Below, piece by piece: positions 42,495-51,759 of a stretch of 64,000 nucleotides of DNA; positions within the stretch are counted from its first letter, which is position 1; each line of letters starts with the position of its first letter. Both the position numbers and the translations under genes were made by a program. This DNA is from Enhydrobacter aerosaccus (GTDB taxonomy: Bacteria > Pseudomonadota > Alphaproteobacteria > Reyranellales > Reyranellaceae): the NCBI RefSeq assembly GCF_900167455.1, contig NZ_FUWJ01000011.1:124001-188000 (forward strand), read 5' to 3'. The notes beneath the pieces were generated by a model. The model was not told where the DNA came from. It made no database searches and saw nothing but the letters and a program-made list of their open reading frames with translations.

Positions 42495-42551
42495 GGACCC
42501 TCTGCGGGGGCGATGGCGATGTTCTTTCCAGTGAGGGAACGCCGCCGTGAT

Positions 42552-43547
42552 TTACTCCACCTTGGCCCCGGAGGCCTTGATGATCGGGGCGAGCCGTTGC
42601 GCGTCCTCGGCGCGGTAAGCGGCGGTATCGGCGGGATTCATCCAGAAGGCCGTCGCACCTTGCTGATCGAACGCGGCCTTCACTGGGGTGCTGTCAAGTG
42701 CCTGCCGGGTGAGGGTGGCGCATTTCTCGACCATGGCGGCCGGCAGGCCGGCGGGGCCGCAGATGCCGCCCCACGAGGTGATCTCGAAGCCGGGCAGGAA
42801 CTCGCCCATGGTCGGGATGTCGGGTACGGCGGGATGGCGCTGTCGCGAGGTCACGGCAAGGGCGCGTACCTTGCCGCCGCGCATCAGGCCGAGAGGGCCC
42901 GGGATGTTGTCGAACATCATGTCGACCTGGCCCGCCAGCAGGTCCTGGTAGGCAGGCGCGCTGCCGCGATAGGGCACGTGCAGCAGATTGACGTGAGCGA
43001 GCTGCTTGAAGATCTCGCCGGTGATGTGCGGCGTGGTGCCGGCGCCCGAGGAAGCGAAGGAGTACTTGCCCGGGCTCCTTTTCACGAGCTCGATCAGTTC
43101 CGGCACCGATTTGGCCGGCAGGTCGAGGCGCACCATCAGCATGTTGGGCACCGCCCACATCATGGCGATGGCGGTGAAGTCCTTCTCCACGTCGAACGGC
43201 AGCCGGGCATAGAGCGTGGGCGCGATCGATTGCGAGGCGATGGTGTAGAGGCCGATCGTGTAGCCGTCGGGTGGCGCCTGGGCGATCGCCTCGGTGCCGA
43301 TATTGCCGCCCGAGCCCGCCTTGTTGTCGACGATGAACTGCTGACCCGTGAGTTCGGAGAGCTGGTTGCAGACGATGCGGGACAGCGTGTCGGTCGGTCC
43401 TCCAGGCGGGAAGACATTGATGTAGCGGACCGGCTTGTTGGGCCAGTCTTCGCCGGCACGGGCGAGGCCCGTCGCGAGCATCGGGGCGGCGAAGGCGCCG
43501 CCGGACAGAACGAGCGCACGACGGCGCCCGAGGTTGCGGGTCATCAT
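42552..43547 (-). CDS. Bug/TctC-family tripartite tricarboxylate binding protein, orphan
   Basis: A 331-residue periplasmic solute-binding protein. A twin-arginine-like signal (RNLGRRRALVLSGGAFAAPML) precedes the mature domain (WPNKPVRYINVFPPGGPTDTLSRIV, DNKAGSGGNIGTEAIAQAPPDGYT, LHVPYRGSAPAYQDLLAGQVDMMFDN). Bug proteins bind carboxylates or amides. The TctA/TctB membrane partners are not encoded nearby, as is common for this expanded family. GGGAGG lies about 10 nt before the ATG pair (43547 and 43544). Confidence 0.94.
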   Translation of the reverse strand: MMTRNLGRRRALVLSGGAFAAPMLATGLARAGEDWPNKPVRYINVFPPGGPTDTLSRIVCNQLSELTGQQFIVDNKAGSGGNIGTEAIAQAPPDGYTIGLYTIASQSIAPTLYARLPFDVEKDFTAIAMMWAVPNMLMVRLDLPAKSVPELIELVKRSPGKYSFASSGAGTTPHITGEIFKQLAHVNLLHVPYRGSAPAYQDLLAGQVDMMFDNIPGPLGLMRGGKVRALAVTSRQRHPAVPDIPTMGEFLPGFEITSWGGICGPAGLPAAMVEKCATLTRQALDSTPVKAAFDQQGATAFWMNPADTAAYRAEDAQRLAPIIKASGAKVE

Positions 43548-43633
43548 GCTGGACGTGCCTCCCAGGGCTTATCGTTGGGAGGCATTTTATGCCTCGGCCG
43601 TGCGTCGCTCCAGCGTGCCCCGCGGCAAAGACC

Positions 43634-46474
43634 TTACGCATCGTCCAGGAATGCGCGGACAGCCGCAACCGCCTCGGCCAGGCCGACACGATCTATGGGC
43701 ACACCCGATGGGAAGGCCGTCAGCAGGCGCGAGGGCAGGCGGGAGTCGAGCATCACGAACACGCCGCGATCGTCGGCGCGGCGGATCAGGCGGCCATAGG
43801 CCTGCTTCAACCGCAACCTGGCCAGCAGGTCGTCATAGGCGTTGGCGCCGGCGCCCGCCGCCTTCCAGGCGGCCTTGCGCGCGCGATGGAGGATGTCGGG
43901 CCGCGGCCACGGCACGCGGTCGAACACGATGAGGCGCAAGGAACGGCCCGGCACGTCGACGCCGTCGCGCACCGCATCGGTGCCGAGCAGGCAGGAATGC
44001 TCCTCGGCCCGGAAGATGTCGACCAGCGTCGCCGCATCCATCCCGCCGACATGCTGGGCGTAGAGCGGCAGGCCGGCTTCCTCGAGCGCCGGTGCAATGC
44101 GCTGATGCACGGCGCGCAGTCTGCCGATGGCGGTGAACAGGCCCAGCGCGCCGCCGCCGGCGGCCAGGAACAGCTCGCGGTAGGCCGAGGCTACCTGCTC
44201 GGCATCGTCGCGCTTCACGTCCTTCACGATCAGCACCCGCGTGGCGCTGGCATAATCGAACGGCGAAGCCATCGCGGCCCGCATCGCCGGCGCGAGCAGG
44301 TGCCGCGCGCCGGTGCGCGCCTCGGCTGCGAACCAGTCGGCGGGAGCCTCATGGGAGCGCGCAACTCCCATTGCGCTCATGCTTCCCAACGTCACTGGAA
44401 GGCCGCGCTCTGCCGAGTCGTCGTTTGCGGCGGCGGGCACGCCCAGCGAATCGCGCAGCGTCGCCGACGTGATGACGGCCCCGTGCGCGGGCTTCAGCAC
44501 CGAATTCACGAACGGCTCGGTGGGATCGAGATAATGCCGGTACATGCCGACATCGGTCTCGCGGTTCTGGCTGCGCTCGATGGCGAACCAGTCGACGAAG
44601 GCGGGATCGGCGTCGTTGTGCAGGCCGCGCAGCATGGACCGCCAGGCCTCGAGCGTCAGCTCGCAGCGGTTGGTGAGCGAGCGGGCGACGCCCTCGATTC
44701 GTCCCCGCTGGCCGGAGTCGAGTTCGTCGGCCTTGGCCTCCAACTTGGCGCGCAGCGCCGCGCGCAGCTTGCGCACCGGGATCAGCATGTCCTCGAACAG
44801 CTTGGCCAGCGCGTCGGCCGCTTCGAGCAGGCCGGGATTGAGCGGGCGGATGTCGCATTCCATGCCGAAGCCCTGATCCTCCCCCGCCGCCCGGGCGCGT
44901 ACCTGGATACGCACCAGCGCCAGGAACTCCTCGGCCGGCCCCAGCACCGTGCCGTCGGCGAGCCGCGTCTGCCAGTTGGGCGCGGGCAGGCGTCGTGCCA
45001 GGTCGAGCAGGCGGCGCAGCGCATTCTGCGCCTCCTCGTCCTCGCCCAGCAGGTCCTGGATGCGCCGCTCGAGGCCGCGCGCGCGGCTGCCGCGCCGGCC
45101 TTCGGCGCCCAGGATCCAGCGCCGCAGGTCGGAGCCCTCGACGCCGCTGAGATGCGCGCCGAAAGCGCCATCGGCAGCATCGAACAGGTGATGGCCCTCG
45201 TCGAACACGTAACGCAGCGGTCGCGTCGCATCGTCGAGCCCGCCCATCGCCGCCTGCACCATGACGAGCGCGTGATTGGCGATCACGATGTCGGCTTGTC
45301 GCGCGCGGCGGATGGTGCGCTCGACGAAGCACTTCTTGTAGTGCTCACAGGCCGAGTAGATGCATTCGCCCCGTCGGTCGGCCAGGCGCGAGATACGGCT
45401 GCGGCCCAGCAGGTCGAGCAGCCAGGACGGCAGATCGCCGCCGATCATGTCGCCGTCGCGCGAGGCCAGCGCCCAGCGCGCCAGCAGGCCGAGGCCGACC
45501 GCATTCTCGGGCACCAGGCCGGTGCGCAGCACGGCTTCCTGGAAGTTCAGCAGGCAAAGATAGTTCTCGCGGCCCTTGCGGATCACGACGCGCCGGCGCT
45601 TCTCGGCCGAATCGCGATGGAGCCGGTCGAGCTCGCTGTCGATCTGGCGCTGCAGGTTGCGGGTGTAGGTGGCGATCCAGACGGGCGCACCGTTCTTCTC
45701 TGCCCACAGCGAGGCCGGAGCGACATAGCCCAGTGTCTTCCCGACGCCCGTGCCGGCCTCGACCAGAACGACCTTGGGCTTGTCCTCTTCCTCGCGCGGC
45801 GCGAAGGCCTCGGAGGCGGCAGAGGCATAATCGCTCTGCGTCGGTCGCGCCTCGGCCATATTGGGCCCGGCGGCGATCATCTGTGCCAGCCTCAGCCGTG
45901 CTTCGCGCGGTTCGACCGGCTGCGAGCCGGGCGGCGTTGGCGGCGGCGGTTCCTCCCAGGCCGGCAGGCTCTTCCAGATATCGAGGCCGGCGCCGAGCCG
46001 CGGCTTCCTCGCCGGCTCCGGATCGAGACCCAGGGCCGCGAGCACCTGCTTACCCCAAGTCCAGTCGCCTCGCGCCATCGCCAGCGCCGTGTCCTTGAGA
46101 TCGGGAGAAGCGAAGGCGGCCATGTCCTCCAGGGCGTCGAGCAGCGCCTTCGCTGCCTCGGGCAGGCGGGCGAGTTCATCTTCCGGCGTGACTGGAACCG
46201 CCAGATCGAGCGCCTCGCACAGGCCGCGCACCGTCGGCAGGCAGAAGGTGGCTGGATGGACGAAGGCGTAGAGTTCCAGCAGGTCGCGAGCGGCGAGGGA
46301 ATCCAGGCCCAGCCGCGCCGCCGTCGCCGGAGCGTGGCAGACGAGCGGAAAGGTGCCACCCGCGCGCAGCCCTGCCTCCGGTCCGATGATGCGCTCGATC
46401 TCGCCGTCGTTCGACAGCCACAACGCCCCGCGCGCGGTCGCGAGCAGGGCGGGCGAGGGGAGGAATGGCGGCAT
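43634..46474 (-). CDS. DinG/Rad3-type ATP-dependent DNA helicase
   Basis: A 946-residue superfamily 2 helicase. Walker A is VEAGTGVGKTLGYVAPA and the DEAH-type box is VFDEGHHLFD, with IVIANHALVM just before it. Four-Cys iron-sulfur cluster candidates lie between them (CIYSAC, EHYKKC and a Cys in ENYLCLLNF), as in XPD/DinG. The C-terminal half has LVGATDAVRDGVDVPG-like features (CLLGTDAVRDGVDVPG, LRLKQAYGRLIRRADD), the nucleotide-coupling motifs V and VI. About 200 extra N-terminal residues precede the helicase core. It probably unwinds repair or replication intermediates. ATG 46474 is preferred to TTG 46528. Confidence 0.92.
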   Translation of the reverse strand: MPPFLPSPALLATARGALWLSNDGEIERIIGPEAGLRAGGTFPLVCHAPATAARLGLDSLAARDLLELYAFVHPATFCLPTVRGLCEALDLAVPVTPEDELARLPEAAKALLDALEDMAAFASPDLKDTALAMARGDWTWGKQVLAALGLDPEPARKPRLGAGLDIWKSLPAWEEPPPPTPPGSQPVEPREARLRLAQMIAAGPNMAEARPTQSDYASAASEAFAPREEEDKPKVVLVEAGTGVGKTLGYVAPASLWAEKNGAPVWIATYTRNLQRQIDSELDRLHRDSAEKRRRVVIRKGRENYLCLLNFQEAVLRTGLVPENAVGLGLLARWALASRDGDMIGGDLPSWLLDLLGRSRISRLADRRGECIYSACEHYKKCFVERTIRRARQADIVIANHALVMVQAAMGGLDDATRPLRYVFDEGHHLFDAADGAFGAHLSGVEGSDLRRWILGAEGRRGSRARGLERRIQDLLGEDEEAQNALRRLLDLARRLPAPNWQTRLADGTVLGPAEEFLALVRIQVRARAAGEDQGFGMECDIRPLNPGLLEAADALAKLFEDMLIPVRKLRAALRAKLEAKADELDSGQRGRIEGVARSLTNRCELTLEAWRSMLRGLHNDADPAFVDWFAIERSQNRETDVGMYRHYLDPTEPFVNSVLKPAHGAVITSATLRDSLGVPAAANDDSAERGLPVTLGSMSAMGVARSHEAPADWFAAEARTGARHLLAPAMRAAMASPFDYASATRVLIVKDVKRDDAEQVASAYRELFLAAGGGALGLFTAIGRLRAVHQRIAPALEEAGLPLYAQHVGGMDAATLVDIFRAEEHSCLLGTDAVRDGVDVPGRSLRLIVFDRVPWPRPDILHRARKAAWKAAGAGANAYDDLLARLRLKQAYGRLIRRADDRGVFVMLDSRLPSRLLTAFPSGVPIDRVGLAEAVAAVRAFLDDA

Positions 46475-46543
46475 TGCCCGGCTCAATACCACACCCTTTT
46501 TGTCCGATGCAGCGCGCGCCGGTTGCAACTACACTCACGCGTC

Positions 46544-47698
46544 ATGAAGCCGCCGCCCCCGGTCCTTGGCAAGTCGACCGCCATCTTCCGCCAGTCCGGC
46601 GCCTTGCGGCCCGGCTATGGCAAGATCACCGGGGTGATCGCCTTCGCGCTGTCGGGCATGGCAGTCCTGGCGGTCCTCGCCTTTCACTTTCCCGAGTATC
46701 TGACGACACCGGACTTGCGGAAGAAGTACGACGTCAATGTGCTGCGCGAAATCATGCTGGTGGGCATGGTGATCGCTGGCGGCTTGGCGATCGCCAACCT
46801 GATCCGGTGGCGCAATCGCTGGCTGAACGGAACGGCGCTGGTGCTGCTGGCGATCGCCGTCGCCTTCGGAGGACATCGCGTACCGGTCGGCGACTTTCCC
46901 GACAACACACCCTACATCGGCCTCGATTGGTTCCTGCTGGATCTCCTGGGCTCCAGCATGGTGTTCATCCTGATCGAGAAGATGTTTCCCCTGCATCGGC
47001 AGCAGCCGGTGTTCCGACCGGGCTGGCAGATCGACTTCACGCATTTCATCGTCAACCACCTGCTGGTGGGTCTGGCGCTGGTGATCGTGAACTTCGCCAT
47101 CCATCGCCTGTTCGGATGGCTGGTTTGGCCGCCGTTGCAGAAATGGGTCGGCGGGCTCCCCTTCTTCGCCGAGCTGTTCCTGGTGCTGCTGGTCGCCGAC
47201 CTGGTGCAGTACTGGACCCACCGTGCCTACCACGAGATTCCCGTTCTGTGGCGCTTCCATGCCGTGCATCACAGTGCCGAGTACATGGACTGGATGGCAG
47301 GGTCGCGGCTGCACCTGTTCGAGCTGCTGACCACACGCGTCTCGATCCTGGGCGTGCTCTACGTGCTGGGCTTCACCGAAGCGTCGATGAACGTCTACAT
47401 CGTGATCGTCGGCTTCCAGGCCGTCTTCAACCATGCCAACGTGGCCCTGCCCGCCGCCTTCGCCCGCGCGCCGCTCAAATGGCTGATCGTGACGCCCGAC
47501 TTTCATCACTGGCACCACAGCTCCGAGCGCGAGGCGATCGATCGCAATTACGCGGCGCATTTCGCCTTTCTCGACTATCTCTTCGGGACGGCGGTGAAAT
47601 CCGATCGGCGCTTCCCGGGCAAGTATGGCGTGCTCGGCGACTACATGCCGGCAAGCTATCTGCGCCAACAGCTCTTTCCCTTCACCTGGAAGCATTGA
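46544..47698 (+). CDS. Sterol desaturase/fatty acid hydroxylase family di-iron membrane enzyme
   Basis: A 384-residue membrane protein with about five to six helices. The His-rich di-iron motifs are HRAYHEIPVLWRFHAVHHS (HX3H and HX2HH) and FHHWHHSSE (HX2HH). This family hydroxylates or desaturates sterols, fatty acids, carotenoids or sphingoid bases. It is divergent from the helicase gene and is followed after two bases by a flavin amine oxidase gene, so the two probably act together. A second member of this family is at the right end of the window. Confidence 0.93.
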   Translation: MKPPPPVLGKSTAIFRQSGALRPGYGKITGVIAFALSGMAVLAVLAFHFPEYLTTPDLRKKYDVNVLREIMLVGMVIAGGLAIANLIRWRNRWLNGTALVLLAIAVAFGGHRVPVGDFPDNTPYIGLDWFLLDLLGSSMVFILIEKMFPLHRQQPVFRPGWQIDFTHFIVNHLLVGLALVIVNFAIHRLFGWLVWPPLQKWVGGLPFFAELFLVLLVADLVQYWTHRAYHEIPVLWRFHAVHHSAEYMDWMAGSRLHLFELLTTRVSILGVLYVLGFTEASMNVYIVIVGFQAVFNHANVALPAAFARAPLKWLIVTPDFHHWHHSSEREAIDRNYAAHFAFLDYLFGTAVKSDRRFPGKYGVLGDYMPASYLRQQLFPFTWKH

Positions 47699-47700
47699 CC

Positions 47701-48933
47701 GTGCGCCGCCGCGGGCTGCTGACGGCGGCGGCCCTTGCTTTTGCGCCAGGAGTTTCGCGCGCAGCCGGCCTCGACGTCGCGATCGTCGGCGCCGGCCTGG
47801 CCGGGCTCACGGCAGCCAAAGCGCTGATGGCGGCCGGCAAGAGCGTGCAGGTGGTGGAGGCGCGCGATCGCATCGGCGGCCGGACTTATACGGATGCCAG
47901 CCTCGGCTTCGCCTTCGACATGGGCGCGGCGGGACTCATTCCCAACAGCCCGCTGGCCCAGGCGCTGGGCGTCACGGCGGCGCCGCCGCCGGAGGCTGGT
48001 GCGATCCTGATCAACGGCAAGGAGCTCGGCCCCGAAGAGTATGCGCGCTACGAGAAGGTGGCCGCGGATCTCGCCAAGAAGGTCGAGGAGGTGCATAGGG
48101 CCCTACCGGGCGCCGATCCGCGCCAGATCCTGACGCCCAAGGAGCCGCTCGAGCAGGTCGCCTTGGCCGAGCTGCTACGCCGGCCGCCCTTCCTGGGTGA
48201 ACAGGATGTGCCGCAGGGCGTTGGAGTGCTGGTCGCGCACTGGGGAGCGGCCGTCCCGGTCAAGCTCGGCGCGCGGGTCCTGCGGCTCGATTCGACCGGT
48301 CGACTGGTGAGCTTGGTCACACCGGCCGGCGAGATCGCGGCCCGGGCTGCCATCGTCACCGTGCCGGTAGGCGTGCTGGCGGTGGGCGATGTCGGCTTCG
48401 CGCCGCCGCTCAAGCCGGGCAAGCGGGCCGCGATCGCCGCCCTGTCGATGGCCCGTTATGACAAGGTGGCGGTCGGCTTCTCGCGGCGCGTGATCGACGC
48501 ACCGGCCGACGCCCGCATCACGGCGCTCACGCCCAAGGGAAAGGTGGTGCGGGCGGAAGTGCGGCCGGGGGATCGCGAGGGGGCGATCGTGTTCGCCGCG
48601 GGGGACGAGGCGCAGGAGCTTGAAGGGCTTGGGCCCACGGCGGCCGGCGCCTGGGCATTGTCTTCGCTCGCCACTGTCTTCGGCAAGGAATTGCGCTCGA
48701 CCTTCATTGGCGCGCGCTCGACGCGATGGAGCGAGGATCGCTATGCCCGCGGCGCCTGGTCGGTGGCACGCCCCGGCCCCGAGGGCCAACACGATCGTAG
48801 CGTGCTGGCGCAGCCGCACGAGGGACGCATCTTCTTCGCCGGCGAAGCAACCGATTCGGGTACGCTCGCCGGCGCACATGCCTCCGGCTTGCGGGCCGCC
48901 AATGAGGCCCTGGCTCTCCTCGACAAGCGCTAA
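47701..48933 (+). CDS. Exported flavin amine oxidase
   Basis: A 410-residue FAD-dependent amine oxidase-type protein. A Tat-like N terminus (RRRGLLTAAALAFAPG) precedes the dinucleotide-binding fold AIVGAGLAGLTAAKALMAAGKSVQVVEARDRIGGRTYT. FDMGAAGLIP and the C-terminal FAD motif IFFAGEATDSGTLAGAHASGLRAA are also present. GTG at 47701, two bases after the hydroxylase stop, is the start. The protein is shorter than most monoamine oxidases, mainly in the middle substrate domain. It could oxidise a polyamine or act as a desaturase or isomerase on a lipid made by its neighbour. Confidence 0.87.
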   Translation: MRRRGLLTAAALAFAPGVSRAAGLDVAIVGAGLAGLTAAKALMAAGKSVQVVEARDRIGGRTYTDASLGFAFDMGAAGLIPNSPLAQALGVTAAPPPEAGAILINGKELGPEEYARYEKVAADLAKKVEEVHRALPGADPRQILTPKEPLEQVALAELLRRPPFLGEQDVPQGVGVLVAHWGAAVPVKLGARVLRLDSTGRLVSLVTPAGEIAARAAIVTVPVGVLAVGDVGFAPPLKPGKRAAIAALSMARYDKVAVGFSRRVIDAPADARITALTPKGKVVRAEVRPGDREGAIVFAAGDEAQELEGLGPTAAGAWALSSLATVFGKELRSTFIGARSTRWSEDRYARGAWSVARPGPEGQHDRSVLAQPHEGRIFFAGEATDSGTLAGAHASGLRAANEALALLDKR

Positions 48934-50057
48934 CGCTTGATCGCCACGCACAAGCCGGCTGCGACCACGAGTGCAGCGACGGCGCACCAGGACGGGCCGG
49001 CCAGGCTGCCGGTGAGGTCGTAGATATAGCCAGCGAAGGTCGGCCCCAGGATCTGGCCGGCGCTGAACGAGGCGGTCATCAAGGCGATGCGGCCGCGCGG
49101 ATCGCCCTCGCCCTCGCGGGCGGCAATCAGACCCAGCGCGGTCAGGCCCATGAAGGTGCCGCCGACGAAAATGGACGAGAGGACGACCGTAGCCGCGGTG
49201 ATCCACAGCGCCGAGGCCGCCACGCCGATCGCCTCGACGATCGCGGCCACGGCGAAGGTGGCGAGGATGCCCCAGCGCACGCCGAGCCGGGTCCACAGGG
49301 CGACCGAGGGTGCGGCACTCAGGCCGAACATCACCCAGATATAGGGTTCGAGGCCCGCGATTTCGGCCGTGCCGCGCACCATGGCGACGATGAAGGTCGC
49401 CGTGATGATGTAGCCGAAGCCAAACAATCCGTAAGCGGCGGCCAGCACGAGGAACCGTGTGCTCAGCCTGGCTGGCCGATGCGGTTCCGTCGATCCGGCG
49501 GCACGGGCAGGGTCCGCGGGCACCAGCGCCACGACAGCGAGGCTCGCCAGGAGGGCGAGCGCGGCGCTGGCGAACCACATCGCCCGCCAGTCGCTGGAGG
49601 TCGAGACCAGCGCCGCCGACAGGGCGATGCCGGTGCCGACGCCGGCAAAGTGCAGGGCGGAGAGGCCGCTGCGTCCCGCCACTGCCAGCCGGTCGAGCAC
49701 CAGCGCCGAGGCGAAGATCAGGATGAACGCCGAGGCAAGGCCCGCGACCAGGCGCAGCAGCAGGAACAGCGACAGCGAGTCGGTGAGCCCCATGGCGGCG
49801 AGGCAGGCAACGTTCACGGCCAGTGCCGCCAGCAGCCAGGTCCGGCGGGTACCGGGCAGACGGAGCGCTGCCAGCAGGGCCCCTGCGAGGTATCCGACGA
49901 AGTTGGCTGAGGCGATCAGGCCGGCCTGGCTCTTTGTGAGCCCCAACGCGGCCACCATGGGCGGCAGGATCGGCGTATAGACGAAACGGCCGATGCCGAT
50001 GCCCGCTGCCATCGCCAGCAGGCCGCCGAATGCGAGCAGGACAGGCGATTTCGTCAT
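48930..50057 (-). CDS. YbfB/YjiJ-family MFS transporter
   Basis: A 375-residue 12-helix MFS carrier. The family signature GIGIGRFVYTPILPPM in TM1 and GLIASANFVGYLAGALLAA in TM2 are diagnostic of the YbfB/YjiJ group, whose substrates are not known. The later FAGVGTGIALSAALV and SAGQILGPTFAGYIYD are also typical. The gene overlaps the amine oxidase tail to tail by four bases. Confidence 0.92.
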   Translation of the reverse strand: MTKSPVLLAFGGLLAMAAGIGIGRFVYTPILPPMVAALGLTKSQAGLIASANFVGYLAGALLAALRLPGTRRTWLLAALAVNVACLAAMGLTDSLSLFLLLRLVAGLASAFILIFASALVLDRLAVAGRSGLSALHFAGVGTGIALSAALVSTSSDWRAMWFASAALALLASLAVVALVPADPARAAGSTEPHRPARLSTRFLVLAAAYGLFGFGYIITATFIVAMVRGTAEIAGLEPYIWVMFGLSAAPSVALWTRLGVRWGILATFAVAAIVEAIGVAASALWITAATVVLSSIFVGGTFMGLTALGLIAAREGEGDPRGRIALMTASFSAGQILGPTFAGYIYDLTGSLAGPSWCAVAALVVAAGLCVAIKR

Positions 50058-50138
50058 GCCACCCTTTCCGTGAGGCGGGCACTTTGCGGCGTCGCTTCGA
50101 TTGACGCAATTGTCGCCGGAACCTAGTTTCGCCGCTCC

Positions 50139-51740
50139 ATGTCACAGATTGAACGCACCATCGCCGAGGCCGCGCGCGCGTGGCCATTTGAAGAAGCCCG
50201 CAAGCTCGTCGCCCGGACCGGCGGCAAAGCGCCGGCCAAAGGCTATGTGCTGTTCGAGACCGGCTATGGCCCGTCTGGCCTGCCGCATATCGGCACCTTC
50301 GGGGAAGTGGTCCGGACCACCATGGTGCGCCAGGCGTTCCAGCGCCTGTCGGACGTCCCGACGCGGCTGTTCTGCTTCTCCGACGACATGGACGGGTTGC
50401 GCAAGGTGCCCGACAACGTGCCGAACAAGGAGATGCTGGCGCAGCATCTCGGCAAGCCGCTGACGGCGGTCCCCGATCCGTTCAGCAACGAGTATCCGAG
50501 CTTCGGCGCCGCCAACAACGCCCGCCTGCGCGCTTTCCTCGATTCGTTCGGCTTCGAGTACGAGTTCCAGTCGGCGACCGACTGGTACAAGTCGGGTCGC
50601 TTCGACAAGATGCTGCTCACCATGCTGCGCCACTACGACGAGGTGCAGGCGATCATGCTGCCGACGCTGGGCGAGGAGCGGCGCGCGACCTACTCGATCT
50701 TCCTGCCGATCTCGCCGAAGACCGGTCGCGTGCTGCAGGTGCCGGTCATCAAGACCGACGCCGATGCCGGCACCATCGTCTATCGTGACGAGGACGGCAC
50801 GCTGGTCGAGACGCCGGTGACCGGCGGCAACGTCAAGCTGCAATGGAAGGCCGATTGGGCCGGGCGCTGGTTCGCGCTCGACGTCGACTACGAGATGTAC
50901 GGCAAGGACCTGATCCCTTCCGCCGAGCTCAGCGCCAGGATCGTGCGCATCCTCGGCGGCAAGCCGCCCGAGGGCTTCAACTACGAACTCTTCCTCGACG
51001 AGGAAGGCAAGAAGATCTCCAAGTCGAAGGGTAACGGTCTCTCGGTCGAGGAATGGCTGCGCTACGCGCCGCCGGAATCGCTGGCGCTCTATATGTTCCA
51101 GGCGCCGCGGCGGGCCAAGCGGCTCTATTTCGACGTGATCCCGCGGGCCATCGACGACTATCTCTCGTTCATCGAGAAGATGCCGTCCGAGGAGCCGGCG
51201 AAGGCTGCCGACAATCCAGCCTGGCACATCCATAACGGCAAGCCGGTCGACCACCATGCTGCCGGCGTCAGCTTCGCGATGCTGCTCAACCTCGCCAGTG
51301 TCGCCCATACCGACGACAAGGACGTGCTGTGGCAGTACCTGCGCCGCTACGTGCCCGGCGCGACGCCCGAGAACGCGCCCTATCTCGACCGGCTGCTGCA
51401 GGGCGCCGTCGCCTACTACCAGGACTTCGTGAAGAGCACGAAGAAGTTCCGGCTGCCGACCGACAAGGAGCGCGCGGCGCTCAAGGATCTGGCCGATACG
51501 CTGCGCGCCATCCCTGAGAGCGAAAGCGCTGAGTTCATCCAGAACGAGGTCTACGAAGCCGGCAAGCGGCACTTCGCAAAGGAAGAGCTGCGCCAGTGGT
51601 TCAAGACGCTTTACGAGGTTCTGCTGGGCAGCGAGCAGGGACCGCGCATGGGCGCCTTCATCAAGCTCTTCGGCCGCGACAATGTCGTGAGACTGATTGA
51701 GCGTGCCCTGGCCGGCGAGGACCTCGGCAAGGCGGCCTAG
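50139..51740 (+). CDS. lysK: Class I lysyl-tRNA synthetase
   Basis: A 533-residue archaeal-type (class I) LysRS, the form used by alphaproteobacteria in place of class II LysS. It charges tRNA-Lys with lysine. The Rossmann-fold signatures are HIGT (50-53, in SGLPHIGTFGEV) and KISKS (292-296). The C-terminal alpha-helical bundle recognises the anticodon. Length and sequence look normal throughout. It is divergent from the MFS gene with an 81-bp gap. Confidence 0.97.
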   Translation: MSQIERTIAEAARAWPFEEARKLVARTGGKAPAKGYVLFETGYGPSGLPHIGTFGEVVRTTMVRQAFQRLSDVPTRLFCFSDDMDGLRKVPDNVPNKEMLAQHLGKPLTAVPDPFSNEYPSFGAANNARLRAFLDSFGFEYEFQSATDWYKSGRFDKMLLTMLRHYDEVQAIMLPTLGEERRATYSIFLPISPKTGRVLQVPVIKTDADAGTIVYRDEDGTLVETPVTGGNVKLQWKADWAGRWFALDVDYEMYGKDLIPSAELSARIVRILGGKPPEGFNYELFLDEEGKKISKSKGNGLSVEEWLRYAPPESLALYMFQAPRRAKRLYFDVIPRAIDDYLSFIEKMPSEEPAKAADNPAWHIHNGKPVDHHAAGVSFAMLLNLASVAHTDDKDVLWQYLRRYVPGATPENAPYLDRLLQGAVAYYQDFVKSTKKFRLPTDKERAALKDLADTLRAIPESESAEFIQNEVYEAGKRHFAKEELRQWFKTLYEVLLGSEQGPRMGAFIKLFGRDNVVRLIERALAGEDLGKAA

Positions 51741-51759
51741 TCGGCGCGGGGCGCTGCCC

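Larger units (their letters stand above)
42211..42551. other. 341-bp intergenic region with short repeats, no gene seen
   Basis: The gap upstream of the DctP-like gene and beyond the end of the Bug gene has no plausible coding sequence. It holds two near-identical 14-mers (42376 and 42393) and an AT-rich hairpin (42474-42494). The promoter of the DctP-like gene presumably lies here. Confidence 0.6.

Noticed and set aside
43589..46543. Very long plus-strand open frame opposite the helicase gene, continuing into the hydroxylase
   Set aside because: It is the antisense shadow of the DinG-type gene in GC-rich DNA; the translation is Arg/Gly/Ala/His-rich with no domain. Only the last 385 codons (from 46544) are a real gene.
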